From Comamonadaceae bacterium (GTDB taxonomy: Bacteria > Pseudomonadota > Gammaproteobacteria > Burkholderiales > Burkholderiaceae_C), in assembly GCA_947454695.1 (NCBI GenBank), contig CANGMW010000102.1, positions 1 to 8,583 of the forward strand: a stretch of 8,583 nucleotides of DNA. Reading direction: 5' to 3'. Each line of letters begins with the position of its first letter. The stretch's first letter is position 1. A program made the translations under genes and the position numbers. Below, one piece after another: positions 1 to 6,601 of the stretch. The notes below the pieces were generated by a model that saw only the letters and a program-made list of their open reading frames with translations, ran no database searches and was not told the DNA's origin.

Positions 1-207
1 CACCTGTTCGATGCAGGCCACCGCGTCCATGCAGTGCTGACGGTCCGCAGGTGAAAGGTCGGTGAACTCCGCCACATGGTCCTGCCAGACCAAACGGTAA
101 AAGGCCGGAAACGCCGCCTCTTCTGCGCGGATGACGCGAAAGCGCTCGGCCTGAAAGATGAGTTCACCCCCCGGCGTCTCGCACAACACACACCCGGGGT
201 GTTTCAT
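1..207 (-). CDS. HIT-family protein (histidine-triad nucleotide hydrolase/transferase), N-terminal part only
   Basis: This is a partial gene; only the first 69 codons lie in the window and the rest continues past the left edge. The start is the ATG at 207-205, whose first base is the last base of the upstream gene's TGA stop (TGATG), an arrangement typical of translational coupling. The product begins MKHPGCVLCETPGGELIFQ and continues with an FRVIRAEE segment, a FYRLVWQDHVAEFTDL segment and then a helix-rich stretch. The early Cys-x-x-Cys pair (C6, C9) followed by 'RVIR...VW..HV.E..DL' is how small betaproteobacterial HIT-family proteins of about 140 residues begin. HIT proteins bind nucleotides and cleave phosphoanhydride or phosphoramidate bonds, for example in dinucleoside polyphosphates or AMP-lysine. 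The catalytic His-x-His-x-His motif would lie outside the window, so activity cannot be judged. The family call rests on N-terminal pattern recognition; the substrate is unknown. Confidence 0.8.
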   Translation of the reverse strand, partial: MKHPGCVLCETPGGELIFQAERFRVIRAEEAAFPAFYRLVWQDHVAEFTDLSPADRQHCMDAVACIEQV

Positions 208-3200
208 CACACCAGTACCCGCTCGATGCCGCCCGCGTTGGCTTGGGCCACATAGGCCGGCAGCCACTGCTCGCCCAGAATCTGACGCGCCATTTCTACG
301 ACGATGTAATCGGCTTCCAGCAAGCCGTTGCTCAGGTCGTTGCCATAGCGGTTCAGGCCTTGCAGGCAGCTGGGGCAGCTGGTGAGGATCTTCACATTGT
401 CTTTGGCCTCAATCAGCTGGCCTTCACGCAGAGCGGCCTCACCTTTGCGGATTTCGGCTTCCTTGCGGAAACGCACTTGCGTGGCGATGTCGGGCCGGGT
501 CACGCCCAGGGTGCCGGATTCGCCGCAGCAGCGATCACTCTTGACCACATTGCCGCCGGAATCGCCCGCGAGCAAAGAGCGCACCGTCTTCATCGAGTCG
601 CCCTGCTTCATCGGGTTATGGCAAGGCTCGTGGTACAGGTAGCCGCCTTGCGCGCCCTGCAGCTTGATGCCTTTTTCCAGCAAAAACTCGTGGATGTCGA
701 TGATGCGGCAACCCGGGAAAATGTCCTCAAACTTGTAGCCCTGCAACTGGTCGTAGCAGGTACCGCAACTCACCACCACGGTTTTGATGTCCAGGTAGTT
801 CAGGGTGTTGGCCACGCGGTGGAACAGCACGCGGTTGTCGGTGATGATTTTCTCGGCCTTGTCGAACTGCCCCGAGCCGCGCTGCGGGTAGCCGCAGCAC
901 AGGTAGCCCGGTGGCAACACGGTTTGCACGCCGGCATGCCACAGCATGGCCTGCGTGGCCAAGCCCACCTGACTGAACAAGCGCTCAGAGCCGCAACCGG
1001 GGAAATAAAACACCGCCTCGGACTCGGCGCTGGTGGTCTTGGGGTCGCGGATGATCGGCACGTAATCGGCGTCTTCAATATCCAGCAAGGCGCGCGCGGT
1101 TTTCTTGGGCAAACCACCCGGCATTTTCTTGTTGATGAAGTGGATCACTTGCTCTTTGAGCAAGGGCTTGCCCACCGTAGCGGGCGGCTTGATGGTTTGC
1201 CTGCGGGCGAACGTACGCAACACATCGTTGGCCAGTCGCTGCACCTTAAAGCCCACCCCCACCATCGCCACACGCATGGCCTTGATGGTCTGCGGGTTGG
1301 TGGCATTGAGGAACAACATCGCCGCGGCCTGCCCGGGTCGGAAAGATTTTTGCCCCATCTTGCGCAACAAATTTCGCATGTTCATCGAGACTTCACCGAA
1401 GTCGATGTTCACCGGGCACGGCGAGAGGCATTTGTGGCACACCGTGCAGTGGTCGGCCACATCTTCAAATTCCTGCCAATGCTTGATGGACACGCCCCGG
1501 CGGGTTTGTTCCTCGTACAGGAAAGCTTCCACCAGCAAGGAGGTGGCCAAAATTTTGTTGCGCGGGCTGTACAGCAAATTGGCGCGCGGTACATGGGTCG
1601 CGCACACCGGTTTGCACTTGCCGCAACGCAGGCAGTCCTTCACGCTGTCGGCAATCTGGCCGATGTCGGACTGCTGCATGATCAAGGACTCATGCCCCAT
1701 CAGGCCAAAACTCGGGGTGTAGGCATTGGTCAGGTCGGCATGCAAAGGCAATCCGCCCGTCGCGTTCGCAGTCACTGCGCGCAAGAGTTTGCCTTTGTTA
1801 AAGCGCCCTTCGGGGTCCACCCGGTGTTTGTAATCCGTGAAGGGCTGCAACTCCGCGTCGCTGAGGAATTCCAGCTTGGTGATGCCAATGCCGTGTTCGC
1901 CGGAGATCACGCCGTCGAGCGAACGCGCCAGCGCCATGATGCGTTTGACGGCCCCATGAGCAGCCTGCAGCATGTCGTAGTCGTCGCTGTTGACGGGAAT
2001 GTTGGTGTGCACATTGCCGTCACCTGCGTGCATGTGCAGAGCCACCCAGACGCGGCCCTTGAGCACGCGCTGGTGAATCGCCTGGCACTCGGCAAAAATG
2101 GCGGCAAACACGTTGCCGGAGAACAAATTCTCCAGCGGCGCACGCAATTGGGTTTTCCAGCTGGCGCGCAAGGTGTGGTCCTGCAATTGCGCAAACAGCG
2201 GATCCACATCACGCAACCAGCCGCTCCAGGTGCTGCGCACCTCGCGCACCAAGGCCAGCGCCTGCGCCACCCGGTCTTGCAGGAGTTCAGCCGCATCAAA
2301 GGCGTCCTCGCCGTCTTGCTTGCCCAGCGGCAGCGTGTCGCGGCGCAGAAATTCTTCCAGCGCATCGCACAGGCTGATCTTGTTGCGCAAACTCAGCTCG
2401 ATGTTGATGCGCTCGATGCCGTCGGTGTACTCGGCCATGCGCGGCAGCGGGATCACCACGTCTTCATTGATCTTGAAGGCGTTGGTGTGGCGGGAAATGG
2501 CCGCCGTGCGCTTGCGGTCAAGCCAGAATTTTTTACGGGCTTCCGGGCTGATGGCCACAAAGCCTTCGCCGCTGCGCGAGTTGGCAATGCGCACCACCTC
2601 GGAGGTGGCCCGGGCCACGGCATCGGCATCGTCGCCGGCGATGTCACCAAACAGCACCATCTTGGGCAAGCCGCCGCGTTTGGATTTGGTGGCATAACCC
2701 ACGGCCTTGAGGTAGCGGTCGTCCAGATGCTCCAGACCCGCCAGCAAGGTGCCGCTGCGCTTTTGCTCAGCGAACATGAAGTCCTTGATTTCCACAATGC
2801 TGGGCACGGCCTCACGGGCATGGCCGAAAAACTCCAGGCACACCGTGCGGGTGTGCGCGGGCATGCGGTGCACGATCCAGCGCGCGCTGGTGATCAGGCC
2901 GTCACAGCCTTCTTTTTGGACGCCCGGCAGGCCGCTCAAAAATTTGTCGGTGACGTCCTTGCCTAAGCCCGCTTTGCGAAAACTTGGGCCCGGAATGTCC
3001 AGACGTTCGGTGCGCAACAAGGTCTTGCCGTCGGTTTTGAAATAACTCAGCTCAAAGCTGGCCACGTCAGCATCGTGGATCTTGCCCAGGTTGTGGTTGA
3101 TGCGAGTGACTTCCAGCCAGCCCGCATCGGGCGTGACCATGCGCCAAGACGCCAGGTTGTCCAGTGCCGTACCCCACAGCACCGCCTTTTTGCCGCCGGC

Positions 3201-4112
3201 ATTCATGGCGATGTTGCCGCCTATGCACGACGCTTCGGCCGAGGTCGGGTCCACCGCAAACACAAAACCGGCACGCTCGGCCGCATCGGCCACACGCTGG
3301 GTGACGACACCGGCTTCGGTCCAGATGGTGGGCACAGCTTCGCTCAGGCCGGGCAGCATCACGCGCTCCACCTCGGTCATGGCTTCGAGTTTTTCGGTGT
3401 TGATGACCGCACTCTTCCAGGTCAGCGGCACGGCCCCGCCGGTGTAGCCGGTACCGCCCCCGCGGGGGATGATGGTCAGGCCCAGCTCGATGCAACCGCC
3501 CACCAGACGCGCCATCTCGGCTTCGGTGTCGGGCGTGAGCACCACAAACGGGTACTCGACCCGCCAGTCGGTGGCGTCGGTGACGTGGGAAACCCGGCTC
3601 AAGCCGTCGAATTTGATGTTGTCTTTGGCCGTCAGCCGGTTGAGCAAACGCAAAGTTTTGCGCCGCAACTCGCCCATGGCTTGGAACGATGTGTCAAACG
3701 CTTGCACGGCTTGGGTCGCGGCTTTGAGCAGTTCACCGACCAAGGCGTCGCGCTCCAGGTCGGCTTCAGGCGTGCGCCGTTTTTCGACTTCACCCAGACG
3801 ATGGTGCAAAGCCTCCACCAGTAAGCGGCGCCGCTTGGGGTTGTCGAGCAAATCGTCTTGCAAATAGGGGTTGCGCTGCACCACCCAGATATCGCCCAAC
3901 ACCTCATAAAGCATGCGGGCCGAACGGCCGGTGCGGCGCTCCTGACGCAACTGATTGAGCCAATCCCAGGCCTGCTCACCGAGCAGGCGGATCACGATCT
4001 CGCGGTCAGAGAACGAGGTGTAGTTGTAGGGAATTTCGCGAATGCGTTCGGGCTCCCGCGGCACTTGGCCGGGCGCAGGCATCAGGTGGTTCAGCGAGGT
4101 CGGTGCGTTCAT
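207..4112 (-). CDS. Large FAD/4Fe-4S oxidoreductase (DUF3683 + GlcD-like + GlcF/CCG domains), probable 2-hydroxyacid dehydrogenase
   Basis: A 1301-residue single-chain flavin and iron-sulfur dehydrogenase. Residues 25-160 (beginning REIPYNYTSFSDREIV) match the N-terminus I know as DUF3683. An FAD-binding VAO/PCMH domain follows (about 185-330), with the pyrophosphate loop PRGGGTGYTGG at 216-226 and DPTSAEASCIGGN at 288-300. The FAD-oxidase C-terminal domain extends to about 775, with HMHAGDGNVH (693-702) and SGEHGIG (737-743). Two 4Fe-4S motifs follow: C827-C830-C833-C837 and C889-C892-C895-C899-Pro. Two CCG domains finish the chain: C1040, C1072-C1073, C1116, C1119; then C1164, C1195-C1196, C1246, C1249. 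All expected cysteines are present. Relatives (GlcD/GlcF, YdiJ, D-lactate dehydrogenases) oxidise 2-hydroxyacids and pass electrons through FAD to Fe-S clusters. No membrane segment or signal peptide is visible, so a cytoplasmic or peripheral location is inferred. The substrate and electron acceptor are not determined. The 4112 start is chosen because the chain then begins MNAPTSLNHL; an in-frame ATG at 4175 would add 21 residues with no family resemblance. Neither start has a strong Shine-Dalgarno site. Confidence 0.9.
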   Translation of the reverse strand: MNAPTSLNHLMPAPGQVPREPERIREIPYNYTSFSDREIVIRLLGEQAWDWLNQLRQERRTGRSARMLYEVLGDIWVVQRNPYLQDDLLDNPKRRRLLVEALHHRLGEVEKRRTPEADLERDALVGELLKAATQAVQAFDTSFQAMGELRRKTLRLLNRLTAKDNIKFDGLSRVSHVTDATDWRVEYPFVVLTPDTEAEMARLVGGCIELGLTIIPRGGGTGYTGGAVPLTWKSAVINTEKLEAMTEVERVMLPGLSEAVPTIWTEAGVVTQRVADAAERAGFVFAVDPTSAEASCIGGNIAMNAGGKKAVLWGTALDNLASWRMVTPDAGWLEVTRINHNLGKIHDADVASFELSYFKTDGKTLLRTERLDIPGPSFRKAGLGKDVTDKFLSGLPGVQKEGCDGLITSARWIVHRMPAHTRTVCLEFFGHAREAVPSIVEIKDFMFAEQKRSGTLLAGLEHLDDRYLKAVGYATKSKRGGLPKMVLFGDIAGDDADAVARATSEVVRIANSRSGEGFVAISPEARKKFWLDRKRTAAISRHTNAFKINEDVVIPLPRMAEYTDGIERINIELSLRNKISLCDALEEFLRRDTLPLGKQDGEDAFDAAELLQDRVAQALALVREVRSTWSGWLRDVDPLFAQLQDHTLRASWKTQLRAPLENLFSGNVFAAIFAECQAIHQRVLKGRVWVALHMHAGDGNVHTNIPVNSDDYDMLQAAHGAVKRIMALARSLDGVISGEHGIGITKLEFLSDAELQPFTDYKHRVDPEGRFNKGKLLRAVTANATGGLPLHADLTNAYTPSFGLMGHESLIMQQSDIGQIADSVKDCLRCGKCKPVCATHVPRANLLYSPRNKILATSLLVEAFLYEEQTRRGVSIKHWQEFEDVADHCTVCHKCLSPCPVNIDFGEVSMNMRNLLRKMGQKSFRPGQAAAMLFLNATNPQTIKAMRVAMVGVGFKVQRLANDVLRTFARRQTIKPPATVGKPLLKEQVIHFINKKMPGGLPKKTARALLDIEDADYVPIIRDPKTTSAESEAVFYFPGCGSERLFSQVGLATQAMLWHAGVQTVLPPGYLCCGYPQRGSGQFDKAEKIITDNRVLFHRVANTLNYLDIKTVVVSCGTCYDQLQGYKFEDIFPGCRIIDIHEFLLEKGIKLQGAQGGYLYHEPCHNPMKQGDSMKTVRSLLAGDSGGNVVKSDRCCGESGTLGVTRPDIATQVRFRKEAEIRKGEAALREGQLIEAKDNVKILTSCPSCLQGLNRYGNDLSNGLLEADYIVVEMARQILGEQWLPAYVAQANAGGIERVLV

Positions 4113-4210
4113 GGTTATTTGTGTCAGCCAGAACGGTTTACCCGGCTGAGGAAGGATGTTACCGCAGTGCAGCATGACCCTGGTTGCCCATGGTTATGCC
4201 CGTGGGTTGG

Positions 4211-4225
4211 GATTCCCGGGGAATC
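4211..4225. promoter_or_regulatory. Perfect 15-base palindrome, candidate operator
   Basis: GATTCCCGGGGAATC is two exact 7-base inverted arms (GATTCCC and GGGAATC) around a single central G. It lies near the middle of the divergent spacer, about 110 bases from the oxidoreductase start and about 120 bases from the ugpB start. Symmetry of this length is typical of binding sites for dimeric regulators. It is not followed by a T-run, so it does not read as a terminator. No regulator is assigned, and chance occurrence in GC-rich DNA remains possible. Confidence 0.4.
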
Positions 4226-4255
4226 ACTCAGGCGACAGGCCGCGTCAAATAAGCC

Positions 4256-4267
4256 TGACTTCAGTCA
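4256..4267. repeat. 12-base inverted repeat overlapping the putative Pho box
   Basis: TGACT-TC-AGTCA has exact 5-base arms around a 2-base centre. It overlaps the left half of the Pho-box-like element, so it is either an alternative operator at the ugpB promoter or a chance by-product of that element. The exact symmetry is seen directly; any function is inference. Confidence 0.35.
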
Positions 4268-4295
4268 TGCGGGTGCCATCTGGAGCCGCTAGACT
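4262..4295 (+). promoter_or_regulatory. Putative PhoB-dependent ugpB promoter (degenerate Pho box plus -10)
   Basis: CAGTCATGCGGGTGCCAT (4262-4279) resembles the Pho box, two CTGTCAT half-sites separated by four bases. The left half matches at 6 of 7 positions and the right half at 5 of 7. The four-base spacer is GCGG rather than the usual AT-rich sequence. After exactly 10 bases comes TAGACT (4290-4295), a 4-of-6 match to the -10 hexamer; a -10 element about 10 bases after the box is the usual PhoB-activated layout. No good -35 hexamer is present, as expected for an activator-dependent promoter. The ugp operon of E. coli is known to belong to the Pho regulon, which supports the reading. Transcription would begin near 4302, giving a leader of about 45 bases. 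Confidence 0.45.
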
Positions 4296-4336
4296 CGCAC
4301 GATTCCTGCCATCTGGGCATGAAGCCGATCTTCAAC

Positions 4337-4341
4337 GGAGA
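4337..4341 (+). promoter_or_regulatory. Ribosome binding site of ugpB
   Basis: GGAGA lies six bases before the ATG at 4348. It is the clearest Shine-Dalgarno sequence among the ugp genes here. It fixes the start, because the in-frame ATG at 4156 would place 64 extra residues before an otherwise normal signal peptide. Confidence 0.75.
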
Positions 4342-4347
4342 ACACGC

Positions 4348-5652
4348 ATGAAACACCAACTGCTTGCTGCGGCGCTGGCCGCAACGCTGATCACCCCCGC
4401 ATGGGCCCAAACCGAGGTCCAGTGGTGGCACTCCATGACCGCTGTCAATGGTGAATGGGTCAATGACCTGGCCAAAGATTTCAATGCCAAACAAAAAGAG
4501 TACAAGATCGTGCCGACCTTCAAAGGCGGCTACGACGAATCCATGACCGCAGCGGTGGCGGCATTCCGGGCCGGCAATGCGCCCCACATCCTGCAGGTAT
4601 TCGAAGTGGGCACTGCCACCATGATGGCCAGCAAAAATGCCATCGTGCCGGTCACCCAGGTCATGCAGCAAGCAGGTTACAAATTTGACCCCAAGGTCTA
4701 TGTGCCGGCCGTGGCCGGTTACTACACCGCGCCCAACGGGCAGATGCTGAGCTTTCCCTTCAACAGCTCCACCACCGTGTTTTATTACAACAAGGACGCC
4801 TTCAAGGCCGCCGGGCTGGACACCGACAAGGCCCCCGCCACCTGGCCTGAAGTGGCGCTGGCCGCAGCCAAGCTCAAAACCAGCGGCCACAAATGTCCGC
4901 TGTCGATTTCCTGGCAGGGCTGGACCCAGCTGGAGAGCTTTTCGGCTTGGCACAACGTGGAGTTCGCGACCAAGGGCAATGGCTTGGGCGGCTTGGATGC
5001 CCGCATGAAGGCGAATTCGCCTTTGCATGTGCGTCATATTGAGAATCTGGCCAATATGGCCAAGCAAGGCCTGTTTGTCTACAAAGGCCGCGGCAATGTG
5101 CCTGAGGCCAGCTTTGTGTCGGGCGAATGCGCCATGATGACCACCTCTTCCGGCTTCTACGGCAATGTGGCTAAAAACGCCAAGTTCGCCTATAGCGTAG
5201 CCCCCCTGCCCTTCTACCCGGATGTGCCGGGCGCACCGCAAAACACAGTGATCGGCGGCGCCAGCCTGTGGGTGATGGCCGGCAAAAAACCGGAAGAATA
5301 CAAAGGCGTGGCCGCTTTCTTCAATTACCTCTCCAGCCCCGAGGTGCAGTCCGCCAGCCACAAACGCACCGGCTACCTGCCCATCACCACGGCGGCCTAC
5401 CAGTTGACCGAGAAATCGGGCTTTTACAAGCAGAACCCGGGCACCGATGTGGCCGTGAACCAGATGATCCGCAAGACCACCGACAAATCGCGCGGTATCC
5501 GTCTGGGCAACTATGTGCAGATCCGCACCATCGAGGATGAAGAACTCGAACAAGTTTGGGCTGGCAAAAAATCCGCCCAAGAGGCGCTGGACAGCATCGT
5601 CAAACGCGGCAACGAGTTGTTGGAACGTTTCGAAAAAGCCAACAAGTCCTGA
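4348..5652 (+). CDS. ugpB: sn-Glycerol-3-phosphate ABC transporter, periplasmic substrate-binding protein UgpB
   Basis: A 434-residue extracellular solute-binding protein (family 1), close to the 438 residues of E. coli UgpB. It captures sn-glycerol-3-phosphate and glycerophosphodiesters in the periplasm and delivers them to UgpAE. Residues 1-20 form a Sec signal peptide: a short basic start, the hydrophobic LLAAALAATLI stretch and a signal peptidase I site after A-W-A, giving a mature start QTEVQWWHS. There is no lipobox cysteine. The segment SWQGWTQLESFSAWHN (188-203) contains W189 and W192, the tryptophan pair corresponding to W169 and W172 of mature E. coli UgpB, where W169 helps bind the ligand. 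Other strongly UgpB-like blocks are IGGASLWVM (302-310), TGYLPITTAAY (341-351), RLGNYVQIR (385-393) and the C-terminal LLERFEKANKS. It is the first gene of the operon, 50 bases ahead of ugpA, with a strong ribosome binding site. Confidence 0.96.
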   Translation: MKHQLLAAALAATLITPAWAQTEVQWWHSMTAVNGEWVNDLAKDFNAKQKEYKIVPTFKGGYDESMTAAVAAFRAGNAPHILQVFEVGTATMMASKNAIVPVTQVMQQAGYKFDPKVYVPAVAGYYTAPNGQMLSFPFNSSTTVFYYNKDAFKAAGLDTDKAPATWPEVALAAAKLKTSGHKCPLSISWQGWTQLESFSAWHNVEFATKGNGLGGLDARMKANSPLHVRHIENLANMAKQGLFVYKGRGNVPEASFVSGECAMMTTSSGFYGNVAKNAKFAYSVAPLPFYPDVPGAPQNTVIGGASLWVMAGKKPEEYKGVAAFFNYLSSPEVQSASHKRTGYLPITTAAYQLTEKSGFYKQNPGTDVAVNQMIRKTTDKSRGIRLGNYVQIRTIEDEELEQVWAGKKSAQEALDSIVKRGNELLERFEKANKS

Positions 5653-5702
5653 GCAGCTGAGCGCACGGCCAGCAACAAGCCCTGAAACACGCAGCACCGC
5701 CC

Positions 5703-6584
5703 ATGGAAAAACGCGTTGTCTTTCGCTCCACCTGGCTGCCCTGGGTGCTGCTGACGCCCCAGGTGCTGGTCATCGGCTTGTTTTTTTTCTGGCCGGCGGC
5801 CCAGGCTTTGCTGCAGTCGGTTCAGCAATCCGACGCCTTTGGCACCTCGGTGGAATGGGTTGGCTTGGAGAATTTTCGCAACCTGTGGCAGGACGACACC
5901 TACTTCGCGTCGTTCTACACCACCGCGATTTTTTCTCTGTCGGTCGCCACCGTCGGTATCAGCCTGTCGTTGCTGCTGGCCGTGTTTGCCAACCGCATCG
6001 TCAAGGGTGCGCTGGCCTATAAAACACTCTTGATCTGGCCCTACGCGGTCGCGCCCGCGGTGGCCGGTGTGTTGTGGGTATTCATGTTTGCACCCAGCGT
6101 GGGCGTGGTGTCCTATGCCTTGCATGCGCTGGGGATCGACTGGAACCATCTGCTCAACGGCACCCATGCCATGACGCTGGTGGTGATGGCGGCGGTATGG
6201 AAACAGATCTCCTACAACTTCCTGTTTTTTCTGGCGGGCTTGCAAAGCATTCCCAAATCGCTGCTGGAGGCTGCGGCCATCGACGGCGCCAGTCCCTGGC
6301 GACGCTTTTGGAGCATCGTGTTCCCCCTGCTCTCACCAACCACGTTTTTCCTGCTGGTGATCAACATCGTCTACGCCTTCTTCGACACCTTTGCCATCAT
6401 CGACTCGGCCACCCGTGGCGGCCCGGGCAAAGACACCTCGATCCTGGTCTACAAGGTCTATTACGACGGCTTCAAAGCCATGGACTTAGGCGGCTCGGCC
6501 GCGCAGTCGGTCGTGTTGATGGTGATCGTGGTGCTGCTCACCGTGGTGCAGTTCCGCTTTGTTGAAAAGAAAGTGAACTACTGA
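5703..6584 (+). CDS. ugpA: sn-Glycerol-3-phosphate ABC transporter, permease UgpA
   Basis: A 293-residue inner-membrane permease of the MalF type, against 295 residues for E. coli UgpA. Hydrophobic segments are visible at about 12-34, 70-97, 106-130, 155-180, 209-235 and 262-284, giving six membrane spans. The cytoplasmic EAA loop that contacts the ATPase is EAAAIDGASPWRRFWSIVFP (189-208), with the key glycine at 195. With UgpE it forms the heterodimeric channel for glycerol-3-phosphate. The ATG at 5703 has no clear Shine-Dalgarno sequence; the 50-base gap after ugpB holds only weak 4-base hairpin stems. Lower permease than binding-protein synthesis, common in such operons, would fit this weak start but is inferred. 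A run of eight T's (5781-5788) encodes part of F27-F29 in the first membrane span; the frame is intact. Confidence 0.95.
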   Translation: MEKRVVFRSTWLPWVLLTPQVLVIGLFFFWPAAQALLQSVQQSDAFGTSVEWVGLENFRNLWQDDTYFASFYTTAIFSLSVATVGISLSLLLAVFANRIVKGALAYKTLLIWPYAVAPAVAGVLWVFMFAPSVGVVSYALHALGIDWNHLLNGTHAMTLVVMAAVWKQISYNFLFFLAGLQSIPKSLLEAAAIDGASPWRRFWSIVFPLLSPTTFFLLVINIVYAFFDTFAIIDSATRGGPGKDTSILVYKVYYDGFKAMDLGGSAAQSVVLMVIVVLLTVVQFRFVEKKVNY

Positions 6585-6601
6585 CATGAAGGCCTTGCGT
6601 C

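Larger units (their letters stand above)
4113..4347. other. Divergent intergenic region between the oxidoreductase gene and ugpB
   Basis: This 235-base spacer must hold the promoters for both divergent units. On the ugpB side it contains a Pho-box-like element with a -10 hexamer and a good ribosome binding site. Further upstream it has a perfect 15-base palindrome (4211-4225). The 9-base word CATGGTTAT occurs twice, at 4110-4118 (covering the minus-strand start codon) and at 4189-4197. I found no convincing sigma-70 promoter for the minus-strand gene. No coding sequence in the spacer looks real. Confidence 0.8.

Noticed and set aside
243..2966. Plus-strand open frame of 907 codons opposite the large oxidoreductase gene
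   Set aside because: It lies wholly antisense to a gene whose domains and catalytic motifs are unmistakable. Its translation is rich in His, Gln, Ala, Val and Gly with no recognisable motif, as expected from GC-rich codon bias on the other strand.
4201..4260. Minus-strand sigma-70 promoter using TTGACG (4248-4243) for the oxidoreductase gene
   Set aside because: No acceptable -10 hexamer lies 16-18 bases downstream; the candidates there match TATAAT at too few positions.
4156..4347. Upstream in-frame extension of ugpB starting at 4156
   Set aside because: It would add 64 residues before a normal Sec signal peptide. The ATG at 4348 has a good ribosome binding site and gives the family's usual length.
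4261..5697. Minus-strand open frame of 478 codons opposite ugpB
   Set aside because: It is antisense to ugpB over nearly its full length, has no family motif, and has the composition of a shadow frame.
5653..5702. Possible terminator or attenuator hairpin between ugpB and ugpA
   Set aside because: Only 4-base stems such as GCTG/CAGC can be formed and no T-run follows.
5781..5788. Run of eight T's in ugpA as a slippage or phase-variation tract
   Set aside because: It encodes part of three phenylalanines in a membrane span, the frame is intact, and similar phenylalanine runs are ordinary in permeases. Eight bases is short for phase variation, and one sequence cannot show variation.
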